Assembly: GCA_004794785.1 (NCBI GenBank)
Contig: SJOL01004471.1
Span: forward strand, 221,632 to 285,631
Direction of reading: 5' to 3'
Length of the DNA stretch: 64,000 nt
From: Opisthorchis felineus
Taxonomy: Eukaryota > Platyhelminthes > Trematoda > Opisthorchiida > Opisthorchiidae
The notes under the pieces were generated by a model. That model had not been told where the DNA came from. It was given only the letters and a program-made list of their open reading frames with translations, and made no database searches. Below are positions 37,029 to 50,738 of the stretch, piece by piece. Position numbers and translations under genes: made by a program. Numbering within the stretch: position 1 is the first letter of the stretch; every line of letters starts with the position of its first letter.

Positions 37029-40000
37029 CTTAAATAAATGGAGACAATTGATAGTGAGTATAAGTTTCGAAACTCGTGGAAATGTGACGCACAGTAAACA
37101 AGCAGGAGCCCACTCAAATTGGAGTTTGAATTTTGCAGGTTTTGAATTTTGAAAGTGCACAGAGTGAGGAAGGCAATCTTGGTTTCAGATTACGTAAATG
37201 CTTAACATACATACCTCACCGGTATTAAAATTGCGGTTGATCTGGGTAGAAAAGATTTTTTGATTTGGTCACGCCTACCTGATCTTATAAAAGCTGCCAG
37301 TGTTTGCAAAGAGTTCGTCTTATAAACAAATCCTAAGGACCGAAATGATAGGGTAGTGGACTAACATTTCGACTACCCTGGTTAGAAATAACCATGGCGG
37401 TATTTGTCCTCATAGGCCATACATATCTTTTCCAAACAGAAGCGCACAGAAACAGGCACAAAACAGATGTCTTCATTGGCATAATTCATATCAACAAGCT
37501 GATTTTGTTAACCCCATGCTCAATCGCTATAATCCTGATTTTGTTTCGAAGTCCTTTCATGAACCGTTGGTTTCAACAAATCACATGGAAACAGGTCTTT
37601 TGTTTTATCCAGTGTTCTCAGTGTTACATGGACGCTGTGATGAGAGCACATGAGACATTTTTCACTTTTGAAGCACCTTGTCCTTCTGAGTCGGGCAACT
37701 AAGGATTTACTTGCAACAGGGACCACGGGTTTATACATGAGCTACGTTTGAACAGTGAACCATAAACGTCATCTTCTGATGATTTCACTAAAATCTTTGA
37801 TTTTAGAAGATGGTCGGACTGGCTGGTCTGTCATTATCGGAATTTTTTTAAAAGACTCGTACACTTGTCAATACAGTTGCCAGTGTAACTATTCTGATTG
37901 AAAAAAATCTTTCTAAAAAACTGTAGCTATTCCCATAGTCTGTGTTTATTATAGGCGCTCTGAACTGCAAAGCTAACCTGAGATCTTTTTCACTGTGGGA
38001 TAATCTTATCCAGAGGGTTCGGATAATGAGTGTGTTCGTTTGGTTTTACTATAAATATATCTTGTGAGCAACGCTTCAGTCCTCTCAACTAAGTACAGGG
38101 CCATAGTAATTAGGCTTATACGTGAAGTCGATTGAAGTGTGCATCCGATTGAAACAATGCACCAGCTATTAGGCATTAAGCTTGTTGGGCCTTACGGTTA
38201 GTGTTTTTCGCTGCGTTGATCAATTATGTCTTGCAACCGTGTGCATTCTTATTTGGTAACAAATACTTTGGGGAGTAGTGGGACAGAACAGAGAACCCAT
38301 TGCCTAATCATCTTTCTGTACATAAGAGTAAGAGGTTCATTGTAAATTTGAACAACTTCTTCGAGTCACTAACGGGAATATTGACTTATCCGTTGTTTAC
38401 AAGAAGATCAGTGCTTTCCAAACGAGGATAAAACACTGGCTAACCATTATTTTCCCGGTTGAGGACATTATGGTCATTGATTGTGTCGCAAGACTGGAAG
38501 ATATTATATAGCGTTTTATATTATGCCAAAACTCAATTCAGACTGATTCTGACAAACTTTATAGCCTACGAACAAATGCGTAGTACACTAGTGCCAGTCT
38601 AGTTGGCGGTATTCAGAAAATAATTTTTCTCGCCTGGCTTTTCCGGATGTCTTTAATCTCCCTTTTAGATTAAACCTCGACTAGAAAACTCCTTACCAAC
38701 TTCTTCTCATCAACTTTCCAGCATTTTTACTTGTCATCGCAACAAAAATTAACCTGAAAATCAAAGTGAACCACAAATGGAAAAGTAAACAATTGATCCA
38801 CGCCAATGCCGTAAAGGTTTATTGCGATTTCTCGAAATACCAACTTAGATCTGTAGTTTGTTTCCATTTTATCACCACACACTCGTGGCATCACCCTTGC
38901 TTGTGGATTACCAGGTTGGGAAAGCACGATTTGTGTAGTAAGGCTTTGGTTAAAACTAAAGGCTACATGACCATGTAAATACTCAGTAATTGTTGAAAGA
39001 TATTCGGTATAGCCGATCAGGTTTCATGGCACAGCCCATATGAGTTGAGCCACACCGGTCAAGGATTAGTTTCTGTCTGAAAAGTTCTCTCGACTTTCTG
39101 ATGCGGCCACTCTCGTTAGTTCATGGCGAGAAAAAAACGTGAGTGTGGCTTTGTAATCATTTAACTTCGTCAGCATACACTGTTTAGTTATTGGAATTTG
39201 ATGTTTCAGTTTATTCTCCAACTTTCTGAATGTTGTTTGTATTCATTTTTTTAAGTGCCCGAGGCAGAACAGTCAAAAGAAACTTGTATCTAAAAATGGA
39301 TCCGTCGCTCGTGGACATACTTGATGTGCGGTAAAAGCTGCACATTACAGTAAAATCAGTAAAGAAAGTACTTTACAAACTGAACTATTTACAAAGACCT
39401 GGGCATAACAAGTTTTTTGAGAAGAAGAGAGTCTATTTACAGCTCTCTTTTACACTGGGACTGTTGTTAAGCGCAAGGTAATGTCACGCTCTAAAGTCTA
39501 CTGATTAATGAAATTCAGTAGTTAAGAATCAGAAAAAGATGAATGATGCAGAACATAGAGCTAGTGATCCAACACTTCAACTATCAACTGAACTATTATG
39601 GATTAAAAACATCCGAAAAATATGAGATATTACTGACTTCCTACAGGGATCAAGCGGCACTCAGTATTACTGGCTTAGGTCAAACTTCGTTTACCAGGTG
39701 AGCTCTGTGATTGATTCAAGAACGGTTGAACGAACTAGACTGCAGTAATAAACCGGAAACTGACAGAAACACATGCATCTTAACTTAGAGAAAACACCTA
39801 CGAGCAAGGTTGAAATTGTCTTCCCTTCCTCAAAATTTTCTTGAATAGAAGATATCCCGCCTTCTTGAACATGAATCCAAATTGCACGGTACCTAATCTG
39901 TTCACAAGCTTCATTTCATATCTCGGTGACATTCGCAACTATATTAACTTTGTTCCAAGTGTTTCAAATAGATGCGGCCTGCAGAGATAAACTGTGTGCT

Positions 40001-41399
40001 CCAATGATATCAACCATTATTTCGGTAGTGATAAATTTATCTTCACACTGGTTTACCTCATTTCTACCGTTTAGTGATTCGAAACAAAAGCCATTGTTTG
40101 AACCCCAAACTGATGAATTAGATGGAAATGGTGCCTCGGATATTTATTCGCTATTGTAATCAATAAACACTGCGCTTGGAAGTAGAACATCACCACTTTT
40201 TGCTCCACTATTTGACTCCTCAGATGGACTTCTTGAATAACTCGCGTGATTTTGGCAAATAAAACTCCCCAGGACAAAATAGACGCAGTTATGCATTCGG
40301 TACCAACCTCGGAATGAAGCAAAATCGAAGGTGATTACGATTTCATCGAGTTTTTCAAAGGATTCCTGAGTAAATTCTTCTGTCTATTCATACTATCTTG
40401 ACATTGCCCCGTAAAACGGCGGTGTTTACAAAGAGCTCGAAAATAGTTCACCACTGGTTTGTACATACAGCTGGATTCTATGTTCCTACAACAATAAGGC
40501 AATCGGTCCCGTATTCGTTTTTCTGCTTCTGTTCAGCACCGAATATTCGCTTTTTCATCATTCATTAGGTAAAGTAGTTGTTCGCTGCGTATGTGGAAGA
40601 ATTTTATTTGATATACGGAAACAATTAACACTGCATTTTAGCGGCTGAAGGAGTGCAAAACACCATTAATTTGAGCCCACATAAAAACATGAATCTGCAT
40701 ATTTTTGCGGGTGTGGGATGACATCATCAGGGCAAGTTACTTAAAACGTGAACAAATTATATATATCTAGTGGAATAACAGTTGACCACAGATGGTAGCT
40801 TCATTTAGTTGTAACTACCCGTGCGCGCACAAAACACATATGAAAATAACCTACACCTATTAAATTTATTGGCAAAATTATTCGGCTTTAACGGAAGACC
40901 AAAGTGAATTTCAGCTGACTTTCTCTTTTCTGGTTTTGTTCAACTGAATGCATTGTATAAATGCTGCTTCTGCTTTCTGTTGGTACGGTACTCTAGATAT
41001 TGCGGCATGTCTTCTCGATGAAACACTACAAATAATTTTGCTTAAAATTTTCTTATAGCACACAGCCGGTTTTACCGTTTTTCAGGGCTTATCGAGCAGG
41101 TGCAGTCCCCAGGTCAAGTCTATCTTCTACTTGAAACCAAATTAGGCACAATGCACGAACTGCACTGATTCTCACAATAATTTATTTTCCTTTCGCATGC
41201 TCTTGCCTCAAAAAAGCCTCGGATATTTCGCTTAGTATTATCTAGCATTAAGTAGAAAGACATTATCGCAGTCATCTTTCTTAGGGTTTTAGGGCAACTA
41301 CGAACTGGAAGCCAGTCACGGATGTACAAGTTAGTTCTTGTTCTTTTATTTATAGAATGTTGGAAAAATGACAAAACAAGAGGTTTTAAAAAAATTTAC
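37029..41399. other. Presumed intron, nothing firmly identified
   Basis: A hairpin-like segment lies near 37768-37812 (ctaaaatc-ttt-gattttag inside a catcttct...agaagatg outer stem). Open frames at 39926-40322 on both strands lack usable splice phases. The segment 41066-41150 (cagggcttatcgagcaggtg and ctacttgaaaccaaattag) is another fragment of the dispersed fold-back family. Confidence 0.4.
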
Positions 41400-41544
41400 C
41401 TTTCGGAATTTTCTGAATAGGCTGTCTTCGCAGCTTGGTAAAAGAACAGCCTGGCAATGACCACACAAATCGTGATAAACTCCCACTAAGTCAGAGCTTT
41501 CGTCCACTGTGCCATGATGTTTGATTGTCAAACTATCGCCCACG
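41400..41544 (-). CDS. Six-Cys cassette, copy 2, exon 2
   Basis: This 145-nt exon, phase 2 to 0, has acceptor aaacattttcag and donor GTAAAT. It encodes SSDLVGVYHDLCGHCQAVLL and a further Cys at residue 38, matching copy-1 exon 26554-26410 in length, phase and all three Cys positions, with about 14 of 48 residues identical without gaps. The opening GDSLTIKHHG looks like a short beta strand and turn. The strict spacing with low identity implies an old duplication under structural constraint. Confidence 0.75.
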
Positions 41545-41794
41545 CTGAAAATGTTTAAGTAAGACACGTGCATATTTATACATTGTTTTTTAAAGGGCGC
41601 TTTTAAACTAAAGCTTCAGTTATCACATTGATAGTTGGCCTTTTGCCTTCTGCCCGTGACAATATTAACAGAAGAGAAAAATTTGTCCTTGTTTAAGTAG
41701 TATGCACAGCTGGCTGAGAGTCAATATCACCTACCACACTGGCAGTTTTGGGATATTCTGACATTTTATGTTTGCAAAACAGTGAAGTATATTT

Positions 41795-42080
41795 GGTGGG
41801 TAGTCTGGTACAGTACAGCATGGGATGGTATAGTACCATAGAATAAAGCGGTAATATTCGGTATGGTATTGTACATTCTAACATGGGAGAGTAAAATGTA
41901 ATCTCGTATGTTGTAGGTTAGTGTGGCATAATAGACTGTAGTATAATATAATAAAGTATAGTATAGTAATGTTTAGTACAGTACAGCATAGTACAGCATA
42001 ATGTGGGAGGGTATGGTACGACACTCTGCTGCAATACTGTCTTCCAGTAGTATTGAATGATGTAGTATGGTGTGATTGAT
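41795..42080. repeat. Degenerate low-complexity tract (gtatagtac/gtacagcata units)
   Basis: Irregular repeats of 8-13 bp made from gtata, gtaca and gcata run for nearly 300 bp (for example tagtatagtaatgtttagta, cagtacagcatagtacagca). It looks like a decayed minisatellite. Minus-strand frames through it are Tyr/Leu/Cys-rich artefacts. Confidence 0.7.
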
Positions 42081-43448
42081 GCACTACACAACCCAAGAAA
42101 TGATTGCTCTCAGCCAACCCTGAACATGTAGCCGCGATTTCATGAAGTTACTTCTCAAGTTATGCGTTGTCGGAGACCCATGGGTTTACCACATTTGGTT
42201 TTTGCCGGATGCGTTTTCCCCTGTTAGCAGCCGCACTGACCTCAACTCTATACCTAGATGTTCATATTATAGCAAAACAGTTGGCCCCCGGACAAGTTAG
42301 ATTCCCGATTCATGATTTTTGCCTGTCTGACCTTTAAATGTCAGTCCAGACACCGTAACTTACAATGCATTAAAGAATGCTGACTTCCGCATACAATCTT
42401 TGAACGTACTTCCATGTGCGAACCATGTTGAGAATTTCGTCCAGTCTATCGGTTCAGACTTATTGTAATTGGACATCTAGTGGACATTAGAAACCTCAAA
42501 ATATTCCGCGAATGATTCGAATTAAGGAAATGTTTTGTTAAAATACACTGGATGGTATGTTGTTCAGGTCTTCAAGTGAGCTGGTGACATTCTTAGAGAC
42601 CGGCTCCAATGGACATGACGTTTCCTCTGATTTCGTCCAAGTTTATCAGGCATCCTCTTTACGCATTACATTGGCCGTATAAGATTTCATTTGATTGGCT
42701 TAAATGAGGGGGGAGCTGTTTTGTCAGCTTGCTGAGGGTGCTGCAAAATGGACTCTGATATAACGACACACACCTTACATTGCCGTAACAAAGGCGTTCC
42801 ATTCATAGCACAACTTTACTCTAGTATCACATTCACCCTAGGATAGAAGAACATAAGCAAACGTGCTTCCTTGCAGCCAGAAAGTTGTTTGGAAAGTTAC
42901 GAAATTAATGAGCTATACAAATAAAAGCTATCTTATTGCAGAATGGAGACAGTACACAAAAGTACACTCGGCTGGCACCACGGTTTCGAACCATAATGGA
43001 GAGCACTACTTCAGTGACTATTAATAGTGGTTTCCAATAGTATATGTTTCCTTGTAAATTACACCTTAGTTCACATCAACCTGTGAAAGATGAAGGTAGG
43101 ATTTAAAAATTTCAATAACTTGCATTCTTTGAACTAAATTTTCGATAAAATCAAGATTTTATTCGAAAAATAGTATCCTGTATTAGAAGACAATTCTGGC
43201 ATAATCTCTTATGACGAGTTCCGCTGGATAGTTTGCTTCTCAGAACAAACCAAGAATATTTGCTTTTCATGCTCGCCTCTCTCTGATGAAAGTAGTCCTG
43301 GGTGCATCCCAATGTAAAAGGGGTCGGTAGTAGTCGGAATGGAGACGTTTTGCTTTTTATGCAATAATCACCATGACGAATTCGAGACAACTCAGCAAAT
43401 AAAACCGATACAGTTTGAGGTTTACCGCTTACGTGTCCAGAAACTCAC

Positions 43449-43649
43449 CGCTGTGTACTGATTTCCGAATGGCCAACGGAATTTTTGACCGAACCAACCA
43501 ATACCGGAGGCGTAAGACCATCCGATCCAGCGGAAATCCAGAACTGCATTCGTCTTGTGTCAACTATGACGGGTGACTGAGTTAATGTTAGATGGTTGAC
43601 GGTTTTAACGGGGCTGCTTGCTAGAATACAGCTTCCACCCCGTTGCAGA
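43449..43649 (-). CDS. Six-Cys cassette, copy 2, exon 1
   Basis: This 201-nt exon, phase 2 to 2, has acceptor aaactatttatag and donor GTGAGT. It begins LQRGGSCILASS and contains SPVIVDTRRMQFWISAGSDG and TPPVLVGSVKN, then the Arg codon split by the intron. It aligns with copy-1 exon 29685-29473 (Cys, Arg-x-Gln-aromatic-Trp-Ile, Thr-Pro, Val-Gly spacing). The intron to the next cassette exon is about 1.9 kb, versus 2.9 kb in copy 1. Confidence 0.73.
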
Positions 43650-44215
43650 CTATAAATAGTTTGGAGGAGAAAAAAACCATGGTTAGAAAGCCAATTTTTG
43701 CTATCCGGTGTCATAATTCGAATTAGAGGCGAATTAGATCTCAAAGTTAGTCGAGCAAGGATAAATGAGAAAGATTTGATAGAGGGGATTACATTCTGAG
43801 TAGAACAGCTTCAACTGCTACTCTCAATTAAATGAATCTCCACCGATTATCACTATGAACAGTGTGACTGACGAAAATGTATTGTCAGCTTCCTACTGGT
43901 TGAGTTTTTATACGTAGTTCCGGAAGTTCCGTCAACCTCTTGCCGTAGGAAAACCGTCCACTGATTTTTACTTCTTTACAAGTTGATCATGATAGGACTC
44001 ATACCACTTTTCATTTTTGCTCCGAATAATTTTAGTCTGGAAAACAAGTCTTGCGGGCTGAACCCAGTCAGCGCATCACTTGGCTGTAGTAAACTGAGTT
44101 CATTTCTTATTTGAGTATGAGAACTCCCTATCTAGATGAATTAGGGACATTCACTCCGTCAGTATCCTCAAAGGACGTCACTCGATGGTAGTCCATGTGT
44201 AGATAATCAGGTTAC

Positions 44216-44375
44216 CTCTTGAAAGTCTGTTCAACCACCACAATTTCGCAGGTTGCAGGTAAAAGAGTGGTTGGTCCTCGAAAAAGTAACCCAGATTACG
44301 AGTTATAGGTCCACTGAGTGATGGTCTGTCAGTCGACCAAGCATCTAATTTTGAGAGAACTCTTGTACGGACGCC
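44216..44375 (-). CDS. Candidate exon upstream of cassette copy 2
   Basis: The stretch lies between acceptor gaagagaaattacag and donor GTAACC. In one frame it is open throughout (53 codons, phase 0 to 1) and reads LDAWSTDRPSLSGPITRNLG, then YFFEDQPLFYLQPAKLWWLN. In another frame only the last ~61 nt are open, but they end in phase 2, which is what cassette exon 43649 needs (residues TTLLPATCEIVVVEQTFK). I cannot decide between these. The first has better exon borders; the second has better phase continuity. Confidence 0.3.
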
Positions 44376-47019
44376 CTGTAATTTCTCTTCGGATAACCAA
44401 GAGGGTCGTTTTTGAGCACAGCTCACATTCTATACCGGTGACTGCGTACTCCAGAAACGGTGGGTACTACAAACAGCTTTTAAGTCCGATTTAATTTTCT
44501 TTTCGTTCAAAGCGTCTTTTTATCCTCACATATATTACTTCCGGTTTAACCATTCATGTGCTCTAAAGCAAGCAGATGTTGCATATTCTCTTGACTTATC
44601 AATCGACCTTTCTAGAAAGCCTTTTCAAGCTTATGAGCATGACAGCTTTCCGGTTCAGAGAAACAATACACGTCCATTAACTCACAGTCGATGAGTTATT
44701 TTGTGCCACAGTCTTCAGAGTTCACGCAACAATCATCGGACAAAAATGCCGTCTTTACTCCCACACACAAACACACGCACAAATAACCACGAACAACATC
44801 CAAGGCAAAACAATGTGAAACATACATTTTACGACTAGCATACTTGTCTAAATATTTGTCCCCTGTTTACCTAGTGTCCGCAAAATAATTTAGCCGGCCG
44901 CACATCTAGCAGGATATTATTTTACAACAGTGAACTGCACAGATCACTAGCTTTCCCACACATTCCTTCTCTGATATAAGGAACAATTTTGCCTTTAAGC
45001 GTTTATACAAAAACCATGTGCACCGATGCTCACTAATAAACAACACCACTGGCATGATACAGTAGTTCTGCTCTCGTGGAACCATTCCAGTTGAATGACC
45101 AAAAATGTCTTCTTATGGAGGAGGTAACTAGCTAAAAATGTTTTCAAGTAACCTTCGACTTGTTCATCTGCGAGCACCATGTCTTGGCACACCATTATGC
45201 TTGTTGCTGACCAGATGACAGACAGGGAGTCATGGATTGATGGGCCGTCTGAATACCGTTTATACATAAAACGACTAAAGCTTTAATCCACTTTGTCCAG
45301 TGTTCTTTCGTTATGTTTTCGGAAAGAAAGGTGGTTGGGGTAGACCCGTCGCATCACAGAGAGGGCAATGCTGCTGTAGAGTAATACGGCAGCACTAGAG
45401 AATGGGTCGCTTCAGATAAAACTAACCGATAGACGGAATGCGGTCATTCGAAAAATATCCATTTTCAAAACGACCTGCTTTTGAAGTGTATACAAAGGTA
45501 TTAACAGATCTATTTTCACCAGATTTACTGGATTCGTATGGGATATTGCTATTTAAGATTACATGCTACGTGGTGCGGCTTTATTGGCCTAGTTGTTTAC
45601 TCGATACCTGAACTACAAGAAGATGATTTCCATGATGGCAATGATTATCAATCGGCCAGCTTCATTACGGCGGAGATCGTCCCTCAAGTGAGCTTAGATG
45701 CGAAAACCATAGTCTTTACTGAAAACCAGTGATTTCGTCAAGATAAACTATTTTTCAACTGTGTGTACCCACGGAATTTTCAGGAAACGCCAGTTGTTTC
45801 CAAGTGTGCATGATAAAATTCCTCCTACTTTTTCAAGTGCATTTCACTTTCAAACTCCGTTTTATCCTCGACTATGATATCCAAAAAGGCAAAGAAATGG
45901 TGATATTTGAGTATTTGAAGGCGTAGTACACACCAATTTTCCATTATAACTTTTGGATTATCGTTTGGTTCGATGTTCGCTACCCTAATATTCCCTACAC
46001 TTGATTCACCTGTGTTCCTTTATCTATTCTCAATCTGTTTCCGCAACAAGGTCCATTGGAAGGCGCATCACATTGTACAACACAGCGTTCTCAATGTTGA
46101 GTGATTGGTGCAAGTGGAAACGTTTCATTGCTTGTTAATCAGGTAGCAGTTGATCTGTTTGCTGAGCTTAGCCATGGTCTTGCGAACGTTTCGTTGCCAT
46201 GCGAGGATATATCGTCAGTGCACGGTTGGTGGGTTAATCCTTCACTTATGCTTGAGTTTATATAGTTTCTAAATAGTAGTTAATATTCCAATTGCTCTAT
46301 AAAACATGCTTGTAATTGTTTCTTGCAGTAGACCTACTCGGTTAGTTGAGATAAACCAATTCTGCTGGCTCACCGGCTTCGCAATACCCCAAGGAGTGGT
46401 TGAAAATGTGCATGCTTAAACCGCTGCATTCAGATAGAGGCTGTCCCACTACCCGGTCGTATACACCTCAGTGAAAATAACACCCATCCACAGATATCCT
46501 CCTGAATGATAATAACGACCAACTACATTGGGAAAAAGTCCAACAAGTCTCAGTTGGAGTCAAATGGACGGATAAAGCACTTTGTCGCTGCCTGTATGGA
46601 AGGAAAATAAAAGTACTCTCCTAGATCCTGAAAGAGTAAATCAACAGGCCATTGGAGCCCCCTTTCTGCATCAGCTATGCTTGTTCTGTATGTTGATTGC
46701 GCAGATCGACTCGATTAATGACTATTAAGTGTAGTGTTGGATTTATCTGTTGTGGAATGATAGTAAGATCTATGAACCATTCGTCCAAAGCAGCCAACCC
46801 TAGGTCCCTGATCAGACAGAAGGTTGCCATCAAGTGCCTGTAACATGTTAGCAGACTCCAGTTATTCCTTCGGGAACAGTGACGAAAATAGTCGAACTGG
46901 AAAGTGATTTCGCGGTCAGAAAGGCAGGCAAATCTTCTGTATTTTTGGATATTCTTCCACAAAGTTTAAAATCCGTGTCCCGCTCGTTTAATGATCAAAC
47001 ATTCTCAGTGCTGCAGTAC
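44376..47019. other. Presumed intron with one antisense candidate exon
   Basis: Apart from the plus-strand candidate at 45593-45687, nothing is supported. A minus-strand open frame at 44995-45267 has a possible small exon near 45200 but no clear donor. Confidence 0.4.
45593..45687 (+). CDS. Candidate small plus-strand exon
   Basis: A 95-nt stretch (phase 1 to 0) sits between acceptor tttattggcctag and donor GTGAGC. It reads YSIPELQEDDFHDGNDYQSA followed by SFITAEIVPQ. The composition (acidic, mixed) is coding-like rather than intronic. The family is unknown. It may belong with the other plus-strand candidates at 36368 and 57207. Confidence 0.3.
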
Positions 47020-47235
47020 ACTCATTTGCAAACCAATTTGGTTTTGCGGGAGGCTCACCTGGAACCAAGCTGAATCTCTCGTTTATGATGTTTTTAATCA
47101 GCTGAATGTAGTGAACAAGGCCGCCTAATGTTTCAGTTTGGGGGATATTCGAGATATCGCGATGCATGCATAGACGTAATACACTACTCAGAAGAGTTTT
47201 CAGCAACATTATGAGTAGTGTATTACGTATATCAG
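47020..47235. mobile_element. Second fold-back family copy, with internal perfect 17-bp stem
   Basis: The stretch gtacactcatttgcaaaccaatt...cacctggaacc...aatctctcgtttatgatgttt matches one arm of the element at 33967. The centre ends in an exact 17-bp inverted repeat, acgtaatacactactca (47174-47190) against tgagtagtgtattacgt (47212-47228). The right outer arm is missing, so the copy is truncated or rearranged. A weaker echo of the core (tagcaaccttatgagggg) follows near 47517. Confidence 0.65.
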
Positions 47236-50200
47236 TGATGGTTACTGCCATACAAACGGTCGGACATCTATCCGGGTTAGAACCGTACCACATTTATTTG
47301 AAGTGAGTTTCTTAGAGCCCGAAACATTCAACATCGTAATTTTTCTATTCATGTGACAATCGGCCTGGCAGGCCCAATCGTTTCAGCATGTAAATACCTT
47401 GGTTAACTAAAGTTGAATAAAACTATCTCAGTTTTACACTTCAAAGTGAGCATTCCGACGAGTCATTGCACTTCTACTCTATGTTTGTTCAACGTGGTGG
47501 GTTCTCGAAGAGTTTCTAGCAACCTTATGAGGGGTGTGTTGAGAATAGGCTATCTAACTCTGTTCTGGATTTTGAGCAACTGTTTATGCTGATGTGGCTA
47601 CTGATGTCGAGTGAGTATTCAAATAAAACTGGTCAATATAAATCATAATTTGGATAACTACTTACAATAATACACAGCATGTAAGTATTGTGTTGTCTTA
47701 CTTGAATCATACCAATGAATAGTTTACATTTGAAGAAGGATCGCCAGAATCACAAATCTACCGACATCCGTAAGAATTCCATATGATTTATCTGTAACAT
47801 ATATGGTCTTAATTAGTGTCTCTGCATTAATACGACAGTCCGTAATAGACGTATGAATACCCCAACCTGCTCAGATGTACTAGCGGAAAACCAGGGCTGA
47901 TCATCTTTTTTTTCTCGGGAATACCCTCTTTGTTTCCGTCGTCTTCGAAACAAATTCGTAGGGACAGTGGTTTAATGTCGAACAAGAACACTTGCTGAAC
48001 AGTTCAAAAGTGTTTTTAAGTAGACCTTTTATCCCTACTACCCCAGTTGGAACCTGGTTGCCAGCAGAATATGCGGTCATAAGAATTATTCGATATAATA
48101 CGTCAAATCGGAAACTGATTTTTTCAAACTGGAATAATCCTATTACTTTGGCGTTTCTGATTGCATTAATAGGATCAGAAATCCAGTGATACTCATAGGA
48201 ATACGGGTTTTGCTGATGAAACAAACCGATTCATCTGAGGCGAGCGTCAGTCGTATCAAACAAGACGGTCGGCCTGCTTTGATCCAGTTTGCCAAGCTGG
48301 TACACACTAATAAAGCAACAATTTTATCTGTTGATTATTTAAAGTTTTACAAAGACGATGCGACACAGTCTGAGTTGGCAAAATCACCACAGAATTCAGT
48401 TTTGACCTCATGACTGTGGTTCATCAGAGTTTTTCTTTATTCGGGCTGCTTATTTCCAGAAATGCCTGAACGATGTAATGTTTACGTGTGAGATTTTAAA
48501 GTAATACAGGATGATTACAATGTTTAACTTGCCTTCTGTAGTACAGAGTTAGCGGTAGATTGTTGGGATTTTTAAAGGAAATCTCGACACGACTCAACGT
48601 TACTTTGGATACTGAATATACCAGACCGGGGATCGTACCAGCTAAAACAACATGGAAAAGTAACAAGGTAAAAAAACTTTATTAATTTTACAGGGATTTT
48701 TCTGCGATTCACAGCACGAGAGTATAATTGATGGGGGCAGGACTTGAATGGTTTTGAAAATGAGCCTAATGGTAACCCGCCACAAATAGTTACTTCTTCC
48801 ACACCAAGTACTCATTCGAATATCCTGAACAGAAACAAACAACACTACCGTTACTGCTTGTCCGGTAAAATGCTAAGAGGGTCACGTAGACCCGTTTCTG
48901 GAGAACGAAAGGCACGAAGAGCACTCTTTAACTCTTCTTTGCTTCCTTATAGAAGGAAGTTTTGTATAACCCCTAGCTAGCATTACTCTAACACACAAGT
49001 CAGTACACCACTCCGTAGAGCATAACCTGGCATGCGTAGAAGCTAACCAAACAACCACGACAACTGCACCGGATGTTTTTTTCAAATATCCGATTTTTAT
49101 TCATTGTATTTTGAATTTGGTAATATCAAATGATACAAGTTATAGCCGCTGGACATTAACGACGAGATATTTCGATACACTTTATTGGCCCCCACCACAT
49201 ACACCATGCCGTGCAACAATAGCTTAACAGAGCACATCGTCTAATTTGGTATTGACGAATCTTGATACGTGTCGGACGCCACAAGATCCATTTCTTATTT
49301 GCTGGTTGAGTTAACATATCTGCAAGGGTTACTGCGATACACCCGTTATCTCGGTCGGTTTTAGTTTGCCACGCTGAAGCGTGAAACCTTGGATCATGTT
49401 GTTGAAAGTCATAACTTAGAGGATAGGATGACTGAATTCATAGAGTAAGTCTAAGATAACCGCGACACATTACTTAACAACTGGTGGATTGGGTATATCA
49501 CGTGACGGTTTTCTTATCGGAAGAAGAAAACAGCCCCGTACAAGACAACTCATATCAAAATGCGGTGGCCCATTTACAGTGAGCCAGGCCTTACACCACA
49601 AGCAAAAAAAAATAGTTTTTTGTGACCGCTAGCTGAATGTGATGTGCGTTTCATCCAGTGTTCATTCTCTGCACATGAACTAAGCTGGGTACTCAGGAAT
49701 CCTCAACGTCACCGGAGCGCATACCCGCCATGACTATTGGTAGTTCAACCAACGGCAAGCGATCCATGTGCATACGTGCGATAGGACTGGATGTATTGTC
49801 CTGAGGAGTCGGAAGGGTAAAATTTGTGATCGACCTCACTAATGGCATGCGGTTCATTTTCTTCACTGTAATTTCGTCATTTCACAGTTTTTGCATGAGG
49901 TCACACATCCAACTACAGTGTGGTGTGAATACTTTGATGGAGGATTTTGATGAAATAGCGGAACTTGTCAGCAGTGATTGGTCAGGTACCGCACACACAC
50001 ACACACACACCATTTATATTGTGAGTTTACGAGATAGTAAATTGTCCAGATAACATGGGAGTGACATTGTTGTTTATGTGTCCGCAAAATTTGATTGGAT
50101 GAGATGTTTGGTTCATCGTGGGGATGGTATGCACTTCACCGTTTCACCACCAGTTCATCAGCTTCAGAATTTCACTGAAGGTGAAATACCAATTTACAAT

Positions 50201-50738
50201 GTGATAAGATTAGGGTGACGTAGGAATGAAGAGAAACGGAACTAGTCGGGACCAGTTTTATCCGTAACTTGTGTTGGTTTAGGACAAGGTGCAGAGGCTA
50301 AAGATTGTTTGGGAGAGAGAGATGATGGAAGACGAGTCAACTAATACACTCAGAATCTCACTACCTGACAAGCACAACCAAGCTCAAAATGGTGGCTTAG
50401 CTTAGCAGTCTGAGTAATGACAATAGGAGAGCTTGTACATTCTTGCCAACATTTCATATTCGGAGGGCTAAATGAACTGAATTACAACGGAATAGATTAC
50501 TTAAAGATAGGATAAAGCAGTTCAGAGGTATCAATACCTGACCCCAAAAGTGGCTAATTTAAAAAAATCAATGAAAATAACTCCAACTAGTATGGTCCCA
50601 GGGGATTGATCCGCCATGCCACTTCTTGGCTGGGTATTATCATTGTTTTTAATATATAATTTTCAATATTTATTCCTCTCCGAAGTGAAAATACCGACCT
50701 GCAACACTACTACACAGATGACCATGTGGAATAGATGA
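47236..50738. other. Presumed intron, no firm exon
   Basis: Overlapping open frames near 47.9-48.4 kb on both strands have a coding-like look (plus strand: DGRPALIQFAKLV and SVDYLKFYKDDATQSELAKS; minus strand: YSAGNQVPTGVVGIKGLLKN) but no pair of convincing splice sites, so I leave them uncalled. A (CA)n repeat is listed separately. Confidence 0.4.
49991..50010. repeat. (CA)n microsatellite
   Basis: Ten uninterrupted CA units; intronic. Confidence 0.9.

Noticed and set aside
26410..41544. CUB domain call for the 145-nt cassette exons and MAM domain call for cassette exon 1
   Set aside because: Strand and turn spacing is suggestive, but the cysteine arrangement fits neither family when the three exons are joined.
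47901..48413. Overlapping coding-like frames on both strands near 48.1 kb
   Set aside because: Each has a passable acceptor but no good donor; faint resemblance to cassette exon 1 (minus) or an extracellular stalk (plus) is not enough.
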